NCBI GenBank assembly: GCA_964035575.1
Contig: OZ037879.1
Coordinates: 1-64,000 of the forward strand
From: Rhynchopus sp. YZ270_cl-10
Lineage: Eukaryota; Euglenozoa; Diplonemea; Diplonemida; Diplonemidae
Direction of reading: 5' to 3'
DNA: 64,000 nucleotides
The notes under the pieces are model-generated. The model did not search any database and had not been told where the DNA came from. It was given only the letters and a program-made list of their open reading frames with translations. Position 1 is the first letter of the stretch. Every line of letters starts with the position of its first letter. Positions 1 to 11,900 of this stretch are shown piece after piece. A program made the position numbers and the translations under genes.

Positions 1-3000
1 GCGGGTTTGCGGGTTTGCGGGTTTGCGGGTTTGCGGGTTTGCGGTTTGCGGCGTTTTGCGGGTTTGCGTTGCGGGTTTGCGGGTTTGCCGGGTTTGCGGG
101 TTTTGCGGGTTTGCGGGTTTTGCGGGTTTGCGGGTTTGCGTCGGTTTGCGGGTTTGCGGGTTTGCGGGTTTGCGGTTTGCGTTTGCGGCGTTTTGCGGGT
201 TTGCGGTTGCGGTTTGCGGGTGGTTTGCGGGTTTGCGGGTTTGCGGGTTTTGCGGGTTTGCGGGTTTGCGGGTTTGCGGGTTTGCGGGTTTGCGGTTTGC
301 GGGTTTGCGGGTTTGCGGGTTTGCGTGCGTTTGCGGTTTTGCGGGTTTGCGGGTTTGCGGGTTTGCGGGTTTGCGGGTTTGCGGGTTTGCGGTTTGCGGG
401 TTTGCGGGTTTGCGGGTTTGCGGGTTTGCGGGTTTGCGGGTTTGCGGGTTTGCGGGTTTGCGGGTTTGCGGGTTTGCGGTGTTGCGGGTTTGCGGGTTTG
501 CGGGTTTGCGGGTTTGCGGGTTTGCGGGTTTGCGGGTTTGCGGGTTTGCGGGTTTGCGGGTTTGCGGGTTTGCGGGTTTGCGGGTTTGCGGGTTTGCGGG
601 TTTGCGGGTTTGCGGGTTTGCGGGTTTGCGGGTTTGCGGGTTTGCGGGTTTGCGGGTTTGCGGGTTTGCGGTTTGCGGGTTTGCGGGTTGCGGGTTTGCG
701 GGTTTGCGGTTTGCGGGTTTGCGGGTTTGCGGGTTTTGCGGGTTTGCGGGTTTGCGGGTTTGCGGGTTTGCGGGTTTGCGGGTTTGCGGGTTTGCGGGTT
801 TGCGGGTTTGCGGGTTTGCGGGTTTGCGGGTTTGCGGGTTTGCGGGTTTGCGGGTTTGCGGGTTTGCGGGTTTGCGGGTTTGCGGGTTTGCGGGTTTGCG
901 GGTTTGCGGGTTTGCGGGTTTGCGGGTTGCGGGTTTGCGGGTTTGCGGGTTTGCGGGTTTGCGGGTTTGCGGGTTTGCGGGTTTGCGGGTTTGCGGGTTT
1001 GCGGGTTTGCGGGTTTGCGGGTTTGCGGGTTTGCGGGTTTGCGGGTTTGCGGGTTTGCGGGTTTGCGGGTTTGCGGGTTTGCGGGTTTGCGGGTTTGCGG
1101 GTTTGCGGGTTTGCGGGTTTGCGGGTTTGCGGGTTTGGCGGGTTTGCGGGTTTGCGGGTTTGCGGGTTTGCGGGTTTGCGGGTTTGCGGGTTTGCGGGTT
1201 TGCGGGTTTGCGGGTTTGCGGGTTTGCGGGTTTGCGGTTTGCGGGTTTGCGGGTTTGCGGGTTTGCGGGTTTGCGGGTTTGCGGGTTTGCGGGTTTGCGG
1301 GTTTGCGGGTTTGCGGGTTTGCGGGTTTGCGGGTTTGCGGGTTTGCGGGTTTGCGGGTTTGCGGGTTTGCGGGTTTGCGGGTTTGCGGGTTTGCGGGTTT
1401 GCGGGTTTGCGGGTTTGCGGGTTTGCGGGTTTGCGGGTTTGCGGGTTTGCGGGTTTGCGGGTTTGCGGGTTTGCGGGTTTGCGGGTTTGCGGGTTTGCGG
1501 GTTTGCGGGTTTGCGGGTTTGCGGGTTTGCGGGTTTGCGGGTTTGCGGGTTTGCGGGTTTGCGGGTTTGCGGGTTTGCGGGTTTGCGGGTTTGCGGGTTT
1601 GCGGGTTTGCGGGTTTGCGGGTTTGCGGGTTTGCGGGTTTGCGGGTTTGCGGGTTTGCGGGTTTGCGGGTTTGCGGGTTTGCGGGTTTGCGGGTTTGCGG
1701 GTTTGCGGGTTTGCGGGTTTGCGGGTTTGCGGGTTTGCGGGTTTGCGGGTTTGCGGGTTTGCGGGTTTGCGGGTTTGCGGGTTTGCGGGTTTGCGGGTTT
1801 GCGGGTTTGCGGGTTTGCGGGTTTGCGGGTTTGCGGGTTTGCGGGTTTGCGGGTTTGCGGGTTTGCGGGTTTGCGGGTTTGCGGGTTTGCGGGTTTGCGG
1901 GTTTGCGGGTTTGCGGGTTTGCGGGTTTGCGGGTTTGCGGGTTTGCGGGTTTGCGGGTTTGCGGGTTTGCGGGTTTGCGGGTTTGCGGGTTTGCGGGTTT
2001 GCGGGTTTGCGGGTTTGCGGGTTTGCGGGTTTGCGGGTTTGCGGGTTTGCGGGTTTGCGGGTTTGCGGGTTTGCGGGTTTGCGGGTTTGCGGGTTTGCGG
2101 GTTTGCGGGTTTGCGGGTTTGCGGGTTTGCGGGTTTGCGGGTTTGCGGGTTTGCGGGTTTGCGGGTTTGCGGGTTTGCGGGTTTGCGGGTTTGCGGGTTT
2201 GCGGGTTTGCGGGTTTGCGGGTTTGCGGGTTTGCGGGTTTGCGGGTTTGCGGGTTTGCGGGTTTGCGGGTTTGCGGGTTTGCGGGTTTGCGGGTTTGCGG
2301 GTTTGCGGGTTTGCGGGTTTGCGGGTTTGCGGGTTTGCGGGTTTGCGGGTTTGCGGGTTTGCGGGTTTGCGGGTTTGCGGGTTTGCGGGTTTGCGGGTTT
2401 GCGGGTTTGCGGGTTTGCGGGTTTGCGGGTTTGCGGGTTTGCGGGTTTGCGGGTTTGCGGGTTTGCGGGTTTGCGGGTTTGCGGGTTTGCGGGTTTGCGG
2501 GTTTGCGGGTTTGCGGGTTTGCGGGTTTGCGGGTTTGCGGGTTTGCGGGTTTGCGGGTTTGCGGGTTTGCGGGTTTGCGGGTTTGCGGGTTTGCGGGTTT
2601 GCGGGTTTGCGGGTTTGCGGGTTTGCGGGTTTGCGGGTTTGCGGGTTTGCGGGTTTGCGGGTTTGCGGGTTTGCGGGTTTGCGGGTTTGCGGGTTTGCGG
2701 GTTTGCGGGTTTGCGGGTTTGCGGGTTTGCGGGTTTGCGGGTTTGCGGGTTTGCGGGTTTGCGGGTTTGCGGGTTTGCGGGTTTGCGGGTTTGCGGGTTT
2801 GCGGGTTTGCGGGTTTGCGGGTTTGCGGGTTTGCGGGTTTGCGGGTTTGCGGGTTTGCGGGTTTGCGGGTTTGCGGGTTTGCGGGTTTGCGGGTTTGCGG
2901 GTTTGCGGGTTTGCGGGTTTGCGGGTTTGCGGGTTTGCGGGTTTGCGGGTTTGCGGGTTTGCGGGTTTGCGGGTTTGCGGGTTTGCGGGTTTGCGGGTTT

Positions 3001-4824
3001 GCGGGTTTGCGGGTTTGCGGGTTTGCGGGTTTGCGGGTTTGCGGGTTTGCGGGTTTGCGGGTTTGCGGGTTTGCGGGTTTGCGGGTTTGCGGGTTTGCGG
3101 GTTTGCGGGTTTGCGGGTTTGCGGGTTTGCGGGTTTGCGGGTTTGCGGGTTTGCGGGTTTGCGGGTTTGCGGGTTTGCGGGTTTGCGGGTTTGCGGGTTT
3201 GCGGGTTTGCGGGTTTGCGGGTTTGCGGGTTTGCGGGTTTGCGGGTTTGCGGGTTTGCGGGTTTGCGGGTTTGCGGGTTTGCGGGTTTGCGGGTTTGCGG
3301 GTTTGCGGGTTTGCGGGTTTGCGGGTTTGCGGGTTTGCGGGTTTGCGGGTTTGCGGGTTTGCGGGTTTGCGGGTTTGCGGGTTTGCGGGTTTGCGGGTTT
3401 GCGGGTTTGCGGGTTTGCGGGTTTGCGGGTTTGCGGGTTTGCGGGTTTGCGGGTTTGCGGGTTTGCGGGTTTGCGGGTTTGCGGGTTTGCGGGTTTGCGG
3501 GTTTGCGGGTTTGCGGGTTTGCGGGTTTGCGGGTTTGCGGGTTTGCGGGTTTGCGGGTTTGCGGGTTTGCGGGTTTGCGGGTTTGCGGGTTTGCGGGTTT
3601 GCGGGTTTGCGGGTTTGCGGGTTTGCGGGTTTGCGGGTTTGCGGGTTTGCGGGTTTGCGGGTTTGCGGGTTTGCGGGTTTGCGGGTTTGCGGGTTTGCGG
3701 GTTTGCGGGTTTGCGGGTTTGCGGGTTTGCGGGTTTGCGGGTTTGCGGGTTTGCGGGTTTGCGGGTTTGCGGGTTTGCGGGTTTGCGGGTTTGCGGGTTT
3801 GCGGGTTTGCGGGTTTGCGGGTTTGCGGGTTTGCGGGTTTGCGGGTTTGCGGGTTTGCGGGTTTGCGGGTTTGCGGGTTTGCGGGTTTGCGGGTTTGCGG
3901 GTTTGCGGGTTTGCGGGTTTGCGGGTTTGCGGGTTTGCGGGTTTGCGGGTTTGCGGGTTTGCGGGTTTGCGGGTTTGCGGGTTTGCGGGTTTGCGGGTTT
4001 GCGGGTTTGCGGGTTTGCGGGTTTGCGGGTTTGCGGGTTTGCGGGTTTGCGGGTTTGCGGGTTTGCGGGTTTGCGGGTTTGCGGGTTTGCGGGTTTGCGG
4101 GTTTGCGGGTTTGCGGGTTTGCGGGTTTGCGGGTTTGCGGGTTTGCGGGTTTGCGGGTTTGCGGGTTTGCGGGTTTGCGGGTTTGCGGGTTTGCGGGTTT
4201 GCGGGTTTGCGGGTTTGCGGGTTTGCGGGTTTGCGGGTTTGCGGGTTTGCGGGTTTGCGGGTTTGCGGGTTTGCGGGTTTGCGGGTTTGCGGGTTTGCGG
4301 GTTTGCGGGTTTGCGGGTTTGCGGGTTTGCGGGTTTGCGGGTTTGCGGGTTTGCGGGTTTGCGGGTTTGCGGGTTTGCGGGTTTGCGGGTTTGCGGGTTT
4401 GCGGGTTTGCGGGTTTGCGGGTTTGCGGGTTTGCGGGTTTGCGGGTTTGCGGGTTTGCGGGTTTGCGGGTTTGCGGGTTTGCGGGTTTGCGGGTTTGCGG
4501 GTTTGCGGGTTTGCGGGTTTGCGGGTTTGCGGGTTTGCGGGTTTGCGGGTTTGCGGGTTTGCGGGTTTGCGGGTTTGCGGGTTTGCGGGTTTGCGGGTTT
4601 GCGGGTTTGCGGGTTTGCGGGTTTGCGGGTTTGCGGGTTTGCGGGTTTGCGGGTTTGCGGGTTTGCGGGTTTGCGGGTTTGCGGGTTTGCGGGTTTGCGG
4701 GTTTGCGGGTTTGCGGGTTTGCGGGTTTGCGGGTTTGCGGGTTTGCGGGTTTGCGGGTTTGCGGGTTTGCGGGTTTGCGGGTTTGCGGGTTTGCGGGTTT
4801 GCGGGTTTGCGGGTTTGCGGGTTT
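1..4824. repeat. 8-bp satellite array (GCGGGTTT)n
   Basis: About 600 head-to-tail units of GCGGGTTT run from the window edge. The first 1.2 kb is irregular, with 6-, 7- and 9-bp variants clustered in the first 500 bases and single variants near 662, 930, 1136 and 1234. From 1241 to 4824 the array is 448 uninterrupted perfect units. Because 8 is not a multiple of 3 and no frame contains a stop, all three plus frames are open, so the long ORFs here are artefacts. The plus strand is G-rich with GGG runs spaced by 5 nt, which fits a G-quadruplex pattern. The same unit recurs at 24647, 30570, 36131 and 40922. Confidence 0.97.
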
Positions 4825-7800
4825 GCGACTTTGCCTTAGAGAATTTTGACTTTGCCTTAGAGAATTTTGACTTTGCCTTAGAGAATTCTGACTTTGCCTT
4901 AGAGAATTCTGACTTTGCCTTAGAGAATGTTGACTTTGCCTTAGAGCATTCTGACTTTACCTTAGAGAATGTTGACTTTGCCTTAGAGAATTCTGACTTT
5001 GCCTTAGAGAATACTGACTTTGCCTTAGAGAATTCTGACTTTGCCTTAGAGTATTCTGACTTTGCCTTAGAGAATTCTCACTTTGCCTTAGAGAATTCCG
5101 ACTTTGCCTTTGAGAATTTTGACTTTGCCTTAGAGAATACTGACTTTGCCTTAGAGAATTCCGACCTTGCCTTAGAGAATTTTGACTTTGCCTTAGAGAA
5201 TTCTCACTTTGCCTTAGAGAATTCTGACTTTGCCTTAGAGAATGTTGACTTTGCCTTAGAGAATTCTGACTTTGCCTTAGAGAATTCTGACTTTGCCTTA
5301 GAGAATTCTGACTTTGCCTTAGAGAATTCTGACTTTGCCTTAGAGAATTCTCACTTTGCCTTCGAGAATTCTGACTTTGCCTTAGAGAATTCTGACTTTG
5401 CCTTAGAGAATTCTGACTTTGCCTTAGAGAATTCTCACTTTGCCTTCGAGAATTCTGACTTTGCCTTAGAGAATTCTGACTTTGCCTTAGAGAATTCTGA
5501 CTTTGCCTTAGAGAATTCTCACTTTGCCTTCGAGAATTCTGACTTTGCCTTAGAGAATACTGACTTTGCCTTAGAGAATTCTGACTTTGCCTTAGAGTAT
5601 TCTGACTTTGCCTTAGAGTATTCTGACTTTGCCTTAGAGAATTCTCACTTTGCCTTAGAGAATTCCGACTTTGCCTTAGAGAATTTTGACTTTGCCTTAG
5701 AGAATTTTGACTTTGCCTTAGAGAATGTTGACTTTGCCTTAGAGCATTCTGACTTTACCTTAGAGAATACTGACTTTGCCTTAGAGAATTCTCACTTTGC
5801 CTTAGAGAATTCTCACTTTGCCTTCGAGAATTCCGACTTTGCCTTAGAGAATTCTGACTTTGCCTTAGAGAATTCTCACTTTGCCTTAGAGAATGTTGAC
5901 TTTGCCTTAGAGCATTCTGACTTTACCTTAGAGAATACTGACTTTGCCTTAGAGAATTCTCACTTTGCCTTAGAGAATACTGACTTTGCCTTAGAGAATT
6001 TTGACTTTGCCTTAGAGAATGGTGACTTTGCCTTACAGAATACTGACTTTGCCTTAGAGAATTTTGACTTTGCCTTAGAGAATACTGAGAATACTGACTT
6101 TGCCTTAGAGAATTCTCACTTTGCCTTAGAGAATGTTGACTTTGCCTCAGAGCATTCTGACTTTACCTTAGAGACTGTTGACTTTGCCTTAGAGAATACT
6201 GACTTTGCCTTAGAGAATGTTGACTTTGCCTTAGAGCATTCCGACTTTGCCTTAGAGAATTCTGACTTTGCCTTAGAGAATTCTGACTTTGCCTTAGAGA
6301 ATTCTGACTTTGCCTTAGAGAATTCTGACTTTGCCTTATAGAATACTCACTTTGCCTTAGAGAATGTTGACTTTGCCTTAGAGCATTCCGACTTTGCCTT
6401 AGAGAATTCTGACTTTGCCTTAGAGAATTCTGACTTTGCCTTAGAGAATTCTGACTTTGCCTTAGAGAATTCTCACTTTGCCTTAGAGAATGTTGACTTT
6501 GCCTTAGAGCATTCTGACTTTACCTTAGAGAATGTTGACTTTGCCTTAGAGAATTCTGACTTTGCCTTAGAGAATACTGACTTTGCCTTAGAGAATTCTG
6601 ACTTTGCCTTAGAGTATTCTGACTTTGCCTTAGAGAATTCTCACTTTGCCTTCGAGAATTCTGACTTTGCCTTAGAGAATACTGACTTTGCCTTAGAGAA
6701 TTCTGACTTTGCCTTAGAGTATTCTGACTTTGCCTTAGAGTATTCTGACTTTGCCTTAGAGAATTCTCACTTTGCCTTAGAGAATTCCGACTTTGCCTTA
6801 GAGAATTTTGACTTTGCCTTAGAGAATTTTGACTTTGCCTTAGAGAATTCTGACTTTGCCTTAGAGAATTCTCACTTTGCCTTAGAGAATGTTGACTTTG
6901 CCTTAGAGCATTCTGACTTTACCTTAGAGAATGTTGACTTTGCCTTAGAGAATTCTGACTTTGCCTTAGAGAATACTGACTTTGCCTTAGAGTATTCTGA
7001 CTTTGCCTTAGAGAATTCTCACTTTGCCTTAGAGAATTCCGACTTTGCCTTAGAGAATTCTGACTTTGCCTTAGAGAATTTTGACTTTGCCTTAGAGAAT
7101 ACTGACTTTGCCTTAGAGAATTCCGACCTTGCCTTAGAGAATTTTGACTTTGCCTTAGAGAATTCTGACTTTGCCTTAGAGAATGTTGACTTTGCCTTAG
7201 AGAATTCTGACTTTGCCTTAGAGAATTCTGACTTTGCCTTAGAGAATACTCACTTTGCCTTAGATAATGTTGACTTTGCCTTAGAGCATTCCGACTTTGC
7301 CTTAGAGAATTCTGACTTTGCCTTAGAGAATTCTGACTTTGCCTTAGAGAATTCTGACTTTGCCTTAGAGAATTCTCACTTTGCCTTCGAGAATTCTGAC
7401 TTTGCCTTAGAGAATTCTGACTTTGCCTTAGAGTATTCTGACTTTGCCTTAGAGAATTCTCACTTTGCCTTCGAGAATTCTGACTTTGCCTTAGAGAATA
7501 CTGACTTTGCCTTAGAGAATTCTGACTTTGCCTTAGAGTATTCTGACTTTGCCTTAGAGTATTCTGACTTTGCCTTAGAGAATTCTCACTTTGCCTTAGA
7601 GAATTCCGACTTTGCCTTAGAGAATTTTGACTTTGCCTTAGAGAATTTTGACTTTGCCTTAGAGAATTCTGACTTTGCCTTAGAGAATTCTCACTTTGCC
7701 TTAGAGAATGTTGACTTTGCCTTAGAGCATTCTGACTTTACCTTAGAGAATGTTGACTTTGCCTTAGAGCATTCTGACTTTACCTTAGAGAATTCTGATT

Positions 7801-8957
7801 TTGCCTTAGAGAATTCTCACTTTGCCTTAGAGAATGTTGACTTTGCCTTAGAGAATTCTGACTTTGCCTTAGAGAATACTGACTTTGCCTTAGAGAATTC
7901 TGACTTTGCCTTAGAGTATTCTGACTTTGCCTTAGAGAATTCTCACTTTGCCTTAGAGAATTCCGACTTTGCCTTAGAGAATTTTGACTTTGCCTTAGAG
8001 AATTTTGACTTTGCCTTAGAGAATACTGACTTTGCCTTAGAGAATTCCGACCTTGCCTTAGAGAATTTTGACTTTGCCTTAGAGAATTCTCACTTTGCCT
8101 TAGAGAATTCTGACTTTGCCTTAGAGAATGTTGACTTTGCCTTAGAGCATTCCGACTTTGCCTTAGAGAATTCTGACTTTGCCTTAGAGAATTCTGACTT
8201 TGCCTTAGAGAATTCTGACTTTGCCTTAGAGAATTCTCACTTTGCCTTAGAGAATGTTGACTTTGCCTTAGAGAATACTGACTTTGCCTTAGAGAATTCC
8301 GACCTTGCCTTAGAGAATTTTGACTTTGCCTTAGAGAATTCTGACTTTGCCTTAGTGAATTCCGACTTTGCCTTAGAGAATACTAACTTTGCCTTAGAGA
8401 ATTCTGACTTTGCCTTAGAGAATGTTGACTTTGCCTTAGAGAATTCTGACTTTGCCTTAGACAATTATGACATTGCCTTAGAGAATTCATACTTTGCCTT
8501 AGAGAATTCCGACTTTGCCTTAGAGAATTTTGACTTTGCCTTAGAGAATGTTGACTTTGCCTTAGAGATGTCTGACTTTACCTTGGAGAATTCTGACATT
8601 GCCTTAGAGAATTCTGACTTTGCCTTAGAGAATACTCACTGTGCCTTAGAGCATTCTGACTTTGCCTTAGAGAATACTCACTTTGCCTTAGAGCATTCTG
8701 ACTTTGCCTTAGAGAATTCTGACTTTGCCTTAGAGAATTCTCACTTTGCCTTAGAGAATTCTGACTTTGCCTTAGAGAATTCTGACTTTGCCTTAGAGAA
8801 TACTCACTTTGCCTTAGAGCATTCTGACTTTGCCTTAGAGAATTCTGACTTTGCCTTAGAGAATTCTCACTTTGCCTTAGAGAATTCTGACTTTGCCTTA
8901 GAGAATTCTGACTTTGCCTTAGAGAATTTTGACTTTGCCTTAGAGAATTCTGTCTAA
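4825..8957. repeat. 21-bp minisatellite array
   Basis: About 197 units with consensus GACTTTGCCTTAGAGAATTCT. Variation is concentrated in the last three bases of the unit (TCT, TTT, ACT, GTT) and in its first base (GAC or CAC). Recurrent multi-unit blocks, for example units with GAGCAT followed by TTTACC, show higher-order duplication. The unit is a multiple of 3, so one plus frame reads a heptapeptide DFALENS for over 1.4 kb before its first stop near 6340. Later stretches reopen. I see no start context, splice sites or unique flanking coding sequence, so I read this as a non-coding satellite. Confidence 0.95.
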
Positions 8958-11900
8958 GGAAGTTGCCTGTCTCCTACATGTGCAGCTGCAGGGAGGGGGG
9001 GTACAGACCCTGGCCGACTGGGCTGGGCCAGGGGGTCCATGCCCAATATAGGGAGGGGTGAGGAGTGGAGGATTGCTACAGGAAGTAGCTTGTAGCTGGA
9101 GGGGTGAGGATGGGGGGGTCGGGGTGTGCGATGGGGTTCCGATCGTAGACGCGGGACAGAATTCTGGCCGACTGGGCTGGGCCAGGGGGTCCATGCCCAA
9201 TATAGGGAGGGGTGGGGAGTGGAGGATTCCTGCAGGAACTTGCCTGCAGCTGAAGGGGTAGGGGGGTAGGGGGGGGCGTAGAGGACAGAATTCTGGCCGG
9301 CTGGGCTGGGCCAGGGGGTCCATGCCCAATATAGGGAGGGGTGAGGAGTGAAGGATTCCTGCAGGAAGTTGACTGTAGCTGAAGGGAGGGGGGGAGGAGG
9401 GGGGGGAGTTGCCGGACAGAATTCTGGCCGGCTGGGCTGGGTCCATGCCCAATATAGGGAGGGGTGGGGAGTGGAGGATTCCTGCAGGAACTTGCCTGCA
9501 GCTGAAGGGGTAGGGGGGTAGGGGGGGGGGCATAGAGGACAGAATTCTGGCCGACTGGGCTGGGCCTGGGGGTCCATGCCCAATATAGGGAGGGGTGGGG
9601 AGTGAAGGATTCCTGCAGGAAGTTGTCTGTAGCTGGAGGGATGAGGATGGGGGGGGAGGCGTAAGATGCGAGACAGAATTCTGGCCGGCTGGGCTGGGCG
9701 TGGGGGTCCATGCCCAATATAGGGAGGGGTGAGGAGTGGAGGATTCCTGAAGGAAATTGCCTGTTGCTGAAGGGGGGGGGGGTAGGGGGGGGTCATGGGA
9801 CAGAATTCTGGCCGGCTGGGCTGGGCCTGGGGGTCCATGCCCAATATAGGGAGGGGTGAGGTGTGGAGGATTCCTGAAGAAGGTTGCCTACAGCTGAAGG
9901 GAGGGGGGGTAGGGGGGGGGAGAAGGGGGGGGGGGACAGGACAGAATTCTGGCCGACTGGGCTGGGCCAGGGGGTCCATGCCCAATATAGGGAGGGGTGG
10001 GGAGTGGAGGATTCCTGCAGGAACTTGCCTGCAGCTGAAGGGGTAGGGGGGTAGGGGGGGGCGTAGAGGACAGAATTCTGGCCGGCTGGGCTGGGCCAGG
10101 GGGTCCATGCCCAATATAGGGAGGGGTGAGGAGTGAAGGATTCCTGCAGGAAGTTGACTGTAGCTGAAGGGAGGGGGGGAGGAGGGGGGGGAGTTGCCGG
10201 ACAGAATTCTGGCCGGCTGGGCTGGGTCCATGCCCAATATAGGGAGGGGTGGGGAGTGGAGGATTCCTGCAGGAACTTGCCTGCAGCTGAAGGGGTAGGG
10301 GGGTAGGGGGGGGGGCATAGAGGACAGAATTCTGGCCGACTGGGCTGGGCCTGGGGGTCCATGCCCAATATAGGGAGGGGTGGGGAGTGAAGGATTCCTG
10401 CAGGAAGTTGTCTGTAGCTGGAGGGATGAGGATGGGGGGGGAGGCGTAAGATGCGAGACAGAATTCTGGCCGGCTGGGCTGGGCGTGGGGGTCCATGCCC
10501 AATATAGGGAGGGGTGAGGAGTGGAGGATTCCTGAAGGAAATTGCCTGTTGCTGAAGGGGGGGGGGGGTAGGGGGGGGTCATGGGACAGAATTCTGGCCG
10601 GCTGGGCTGGGCCTGGGGGTCCATGCCCAATATAGGGAGGGGTGAGGTGTGGAGGATTCCTGAAGAAGGTTGCCTACAGCTGAAGGGAGGGGGGGTAGGG
10701 GGGGGGAGAAGGGGGGGGGGGACAGGACAGAATTCTGGCCGACTGGGCTGGGCGAGGGGGTCCATGCCCAATATAGGGAGGGGTGGGGAGTGGAGGATTC
10801 CTGCAGGAACTTGCCTGCAGCTGAAGGGGTAGGGGGGTAGGGGGGGGCGTAGAGGACAGAATTCTGGCCGGCTGGGCTGGGCCAGGGGGTCCATGCCCAA
10901 TATAGGGAGGGGTGAGGAGTGAAGGATTCCTGCAGGAAGTTGACTGTAGCTGAAGGGAGGGGGGGAGGAGGGGGGGGAGTTGCCGGACAGAATTCTGGCC
11001 GGCTGGGCTGGGTCCATGCCCAATATAGGGAGGGGTGGGGAGTGGAGGATTCCTGCAGGAACTTGCCTGCAGCTGAAGGGGTAGGGGGGTAGGGGGGGGG
11101 GCATAGAGGACAGAATTCTGGCCGACTGGGCTGGGCCTGGGGGTCCATGCCCAATATAGGGAGGGGTGGGGAGTGAAGGATTCCTGCAGGAAGTTGTCTG
11201 TAGCTGGAGGGATGAGGATGGGGGGGGAGGCGTAAGATGCGAGACAGAATTCTGGCCGGCTGGGCTGGGCGTGGGGGTCCATGCCCAATATAGGGAGGGG
11301 TGAGGAGTGGAGGATTCCTGAAGGAAATTGCCTGTTGCTGAAGGGGGGGGGGGTAGGGGGGGGTCATGGGACAGAATTCTGGCCGGCTGGGCTGGGCCTG
11401 GGGGTCCATGCCCAATATAGGGAGGGGTGAGGTGTGGAGGATTCCTGAAGAAGGTTGCCTACAGCTGAAGGGAGGGGGGGTAGGGGGGGGGAGAAGGGGG
11501 GGGGGGACAGGACAGAATTCTGGCCGACTGGGCTGGGCGAGGGGGTCCATGCCCAATATAGGGAGGGGTGGGGAGTGGAGGATTCCTGCAGGAACTTGCC
11601 TGCAGCTGAAGGGGTAGGGGGGTAGGGGGGGGCGTAGAGGACAGAATTCTGGCCGGCTGGGCTGGGCCAGGGGGTCCATGCCCAATATAGGGAGGGGTGA
11701 GGAGTGAAGGATTCCTGCAGGAAGTTGACTGTAGCTGAAGGGAGGGGGGGAGGAGGGGGGGGAGTTGCCGGACAGAATTCTGGCCGGCTGGGCTGGGTCC
11801 ATGCCCAATATAGGGAGGGGTGGGGAGTGGAGGATTCCTGCAGGAACTTGCCTGCAGCTGAAGGGGTAGGGGGGTAGGGGGGGGGGCATAGAGGACAGAA

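Noticed and set aside
1-4824. True chromosome end at the left window edge
   Set aside because: The G-rich strand runs into the window instead of out of it, and the edge is ragged rather than perfect.
7-4849. Three overlapping plus-strand ORFs of about 1600 codons or more, Gly/Cys/Arg/Leu/Val/Phe/Ala-rich
   Set aside because: They are all three frames of an 8-bp repeat without stops; no start context or unique sequence.
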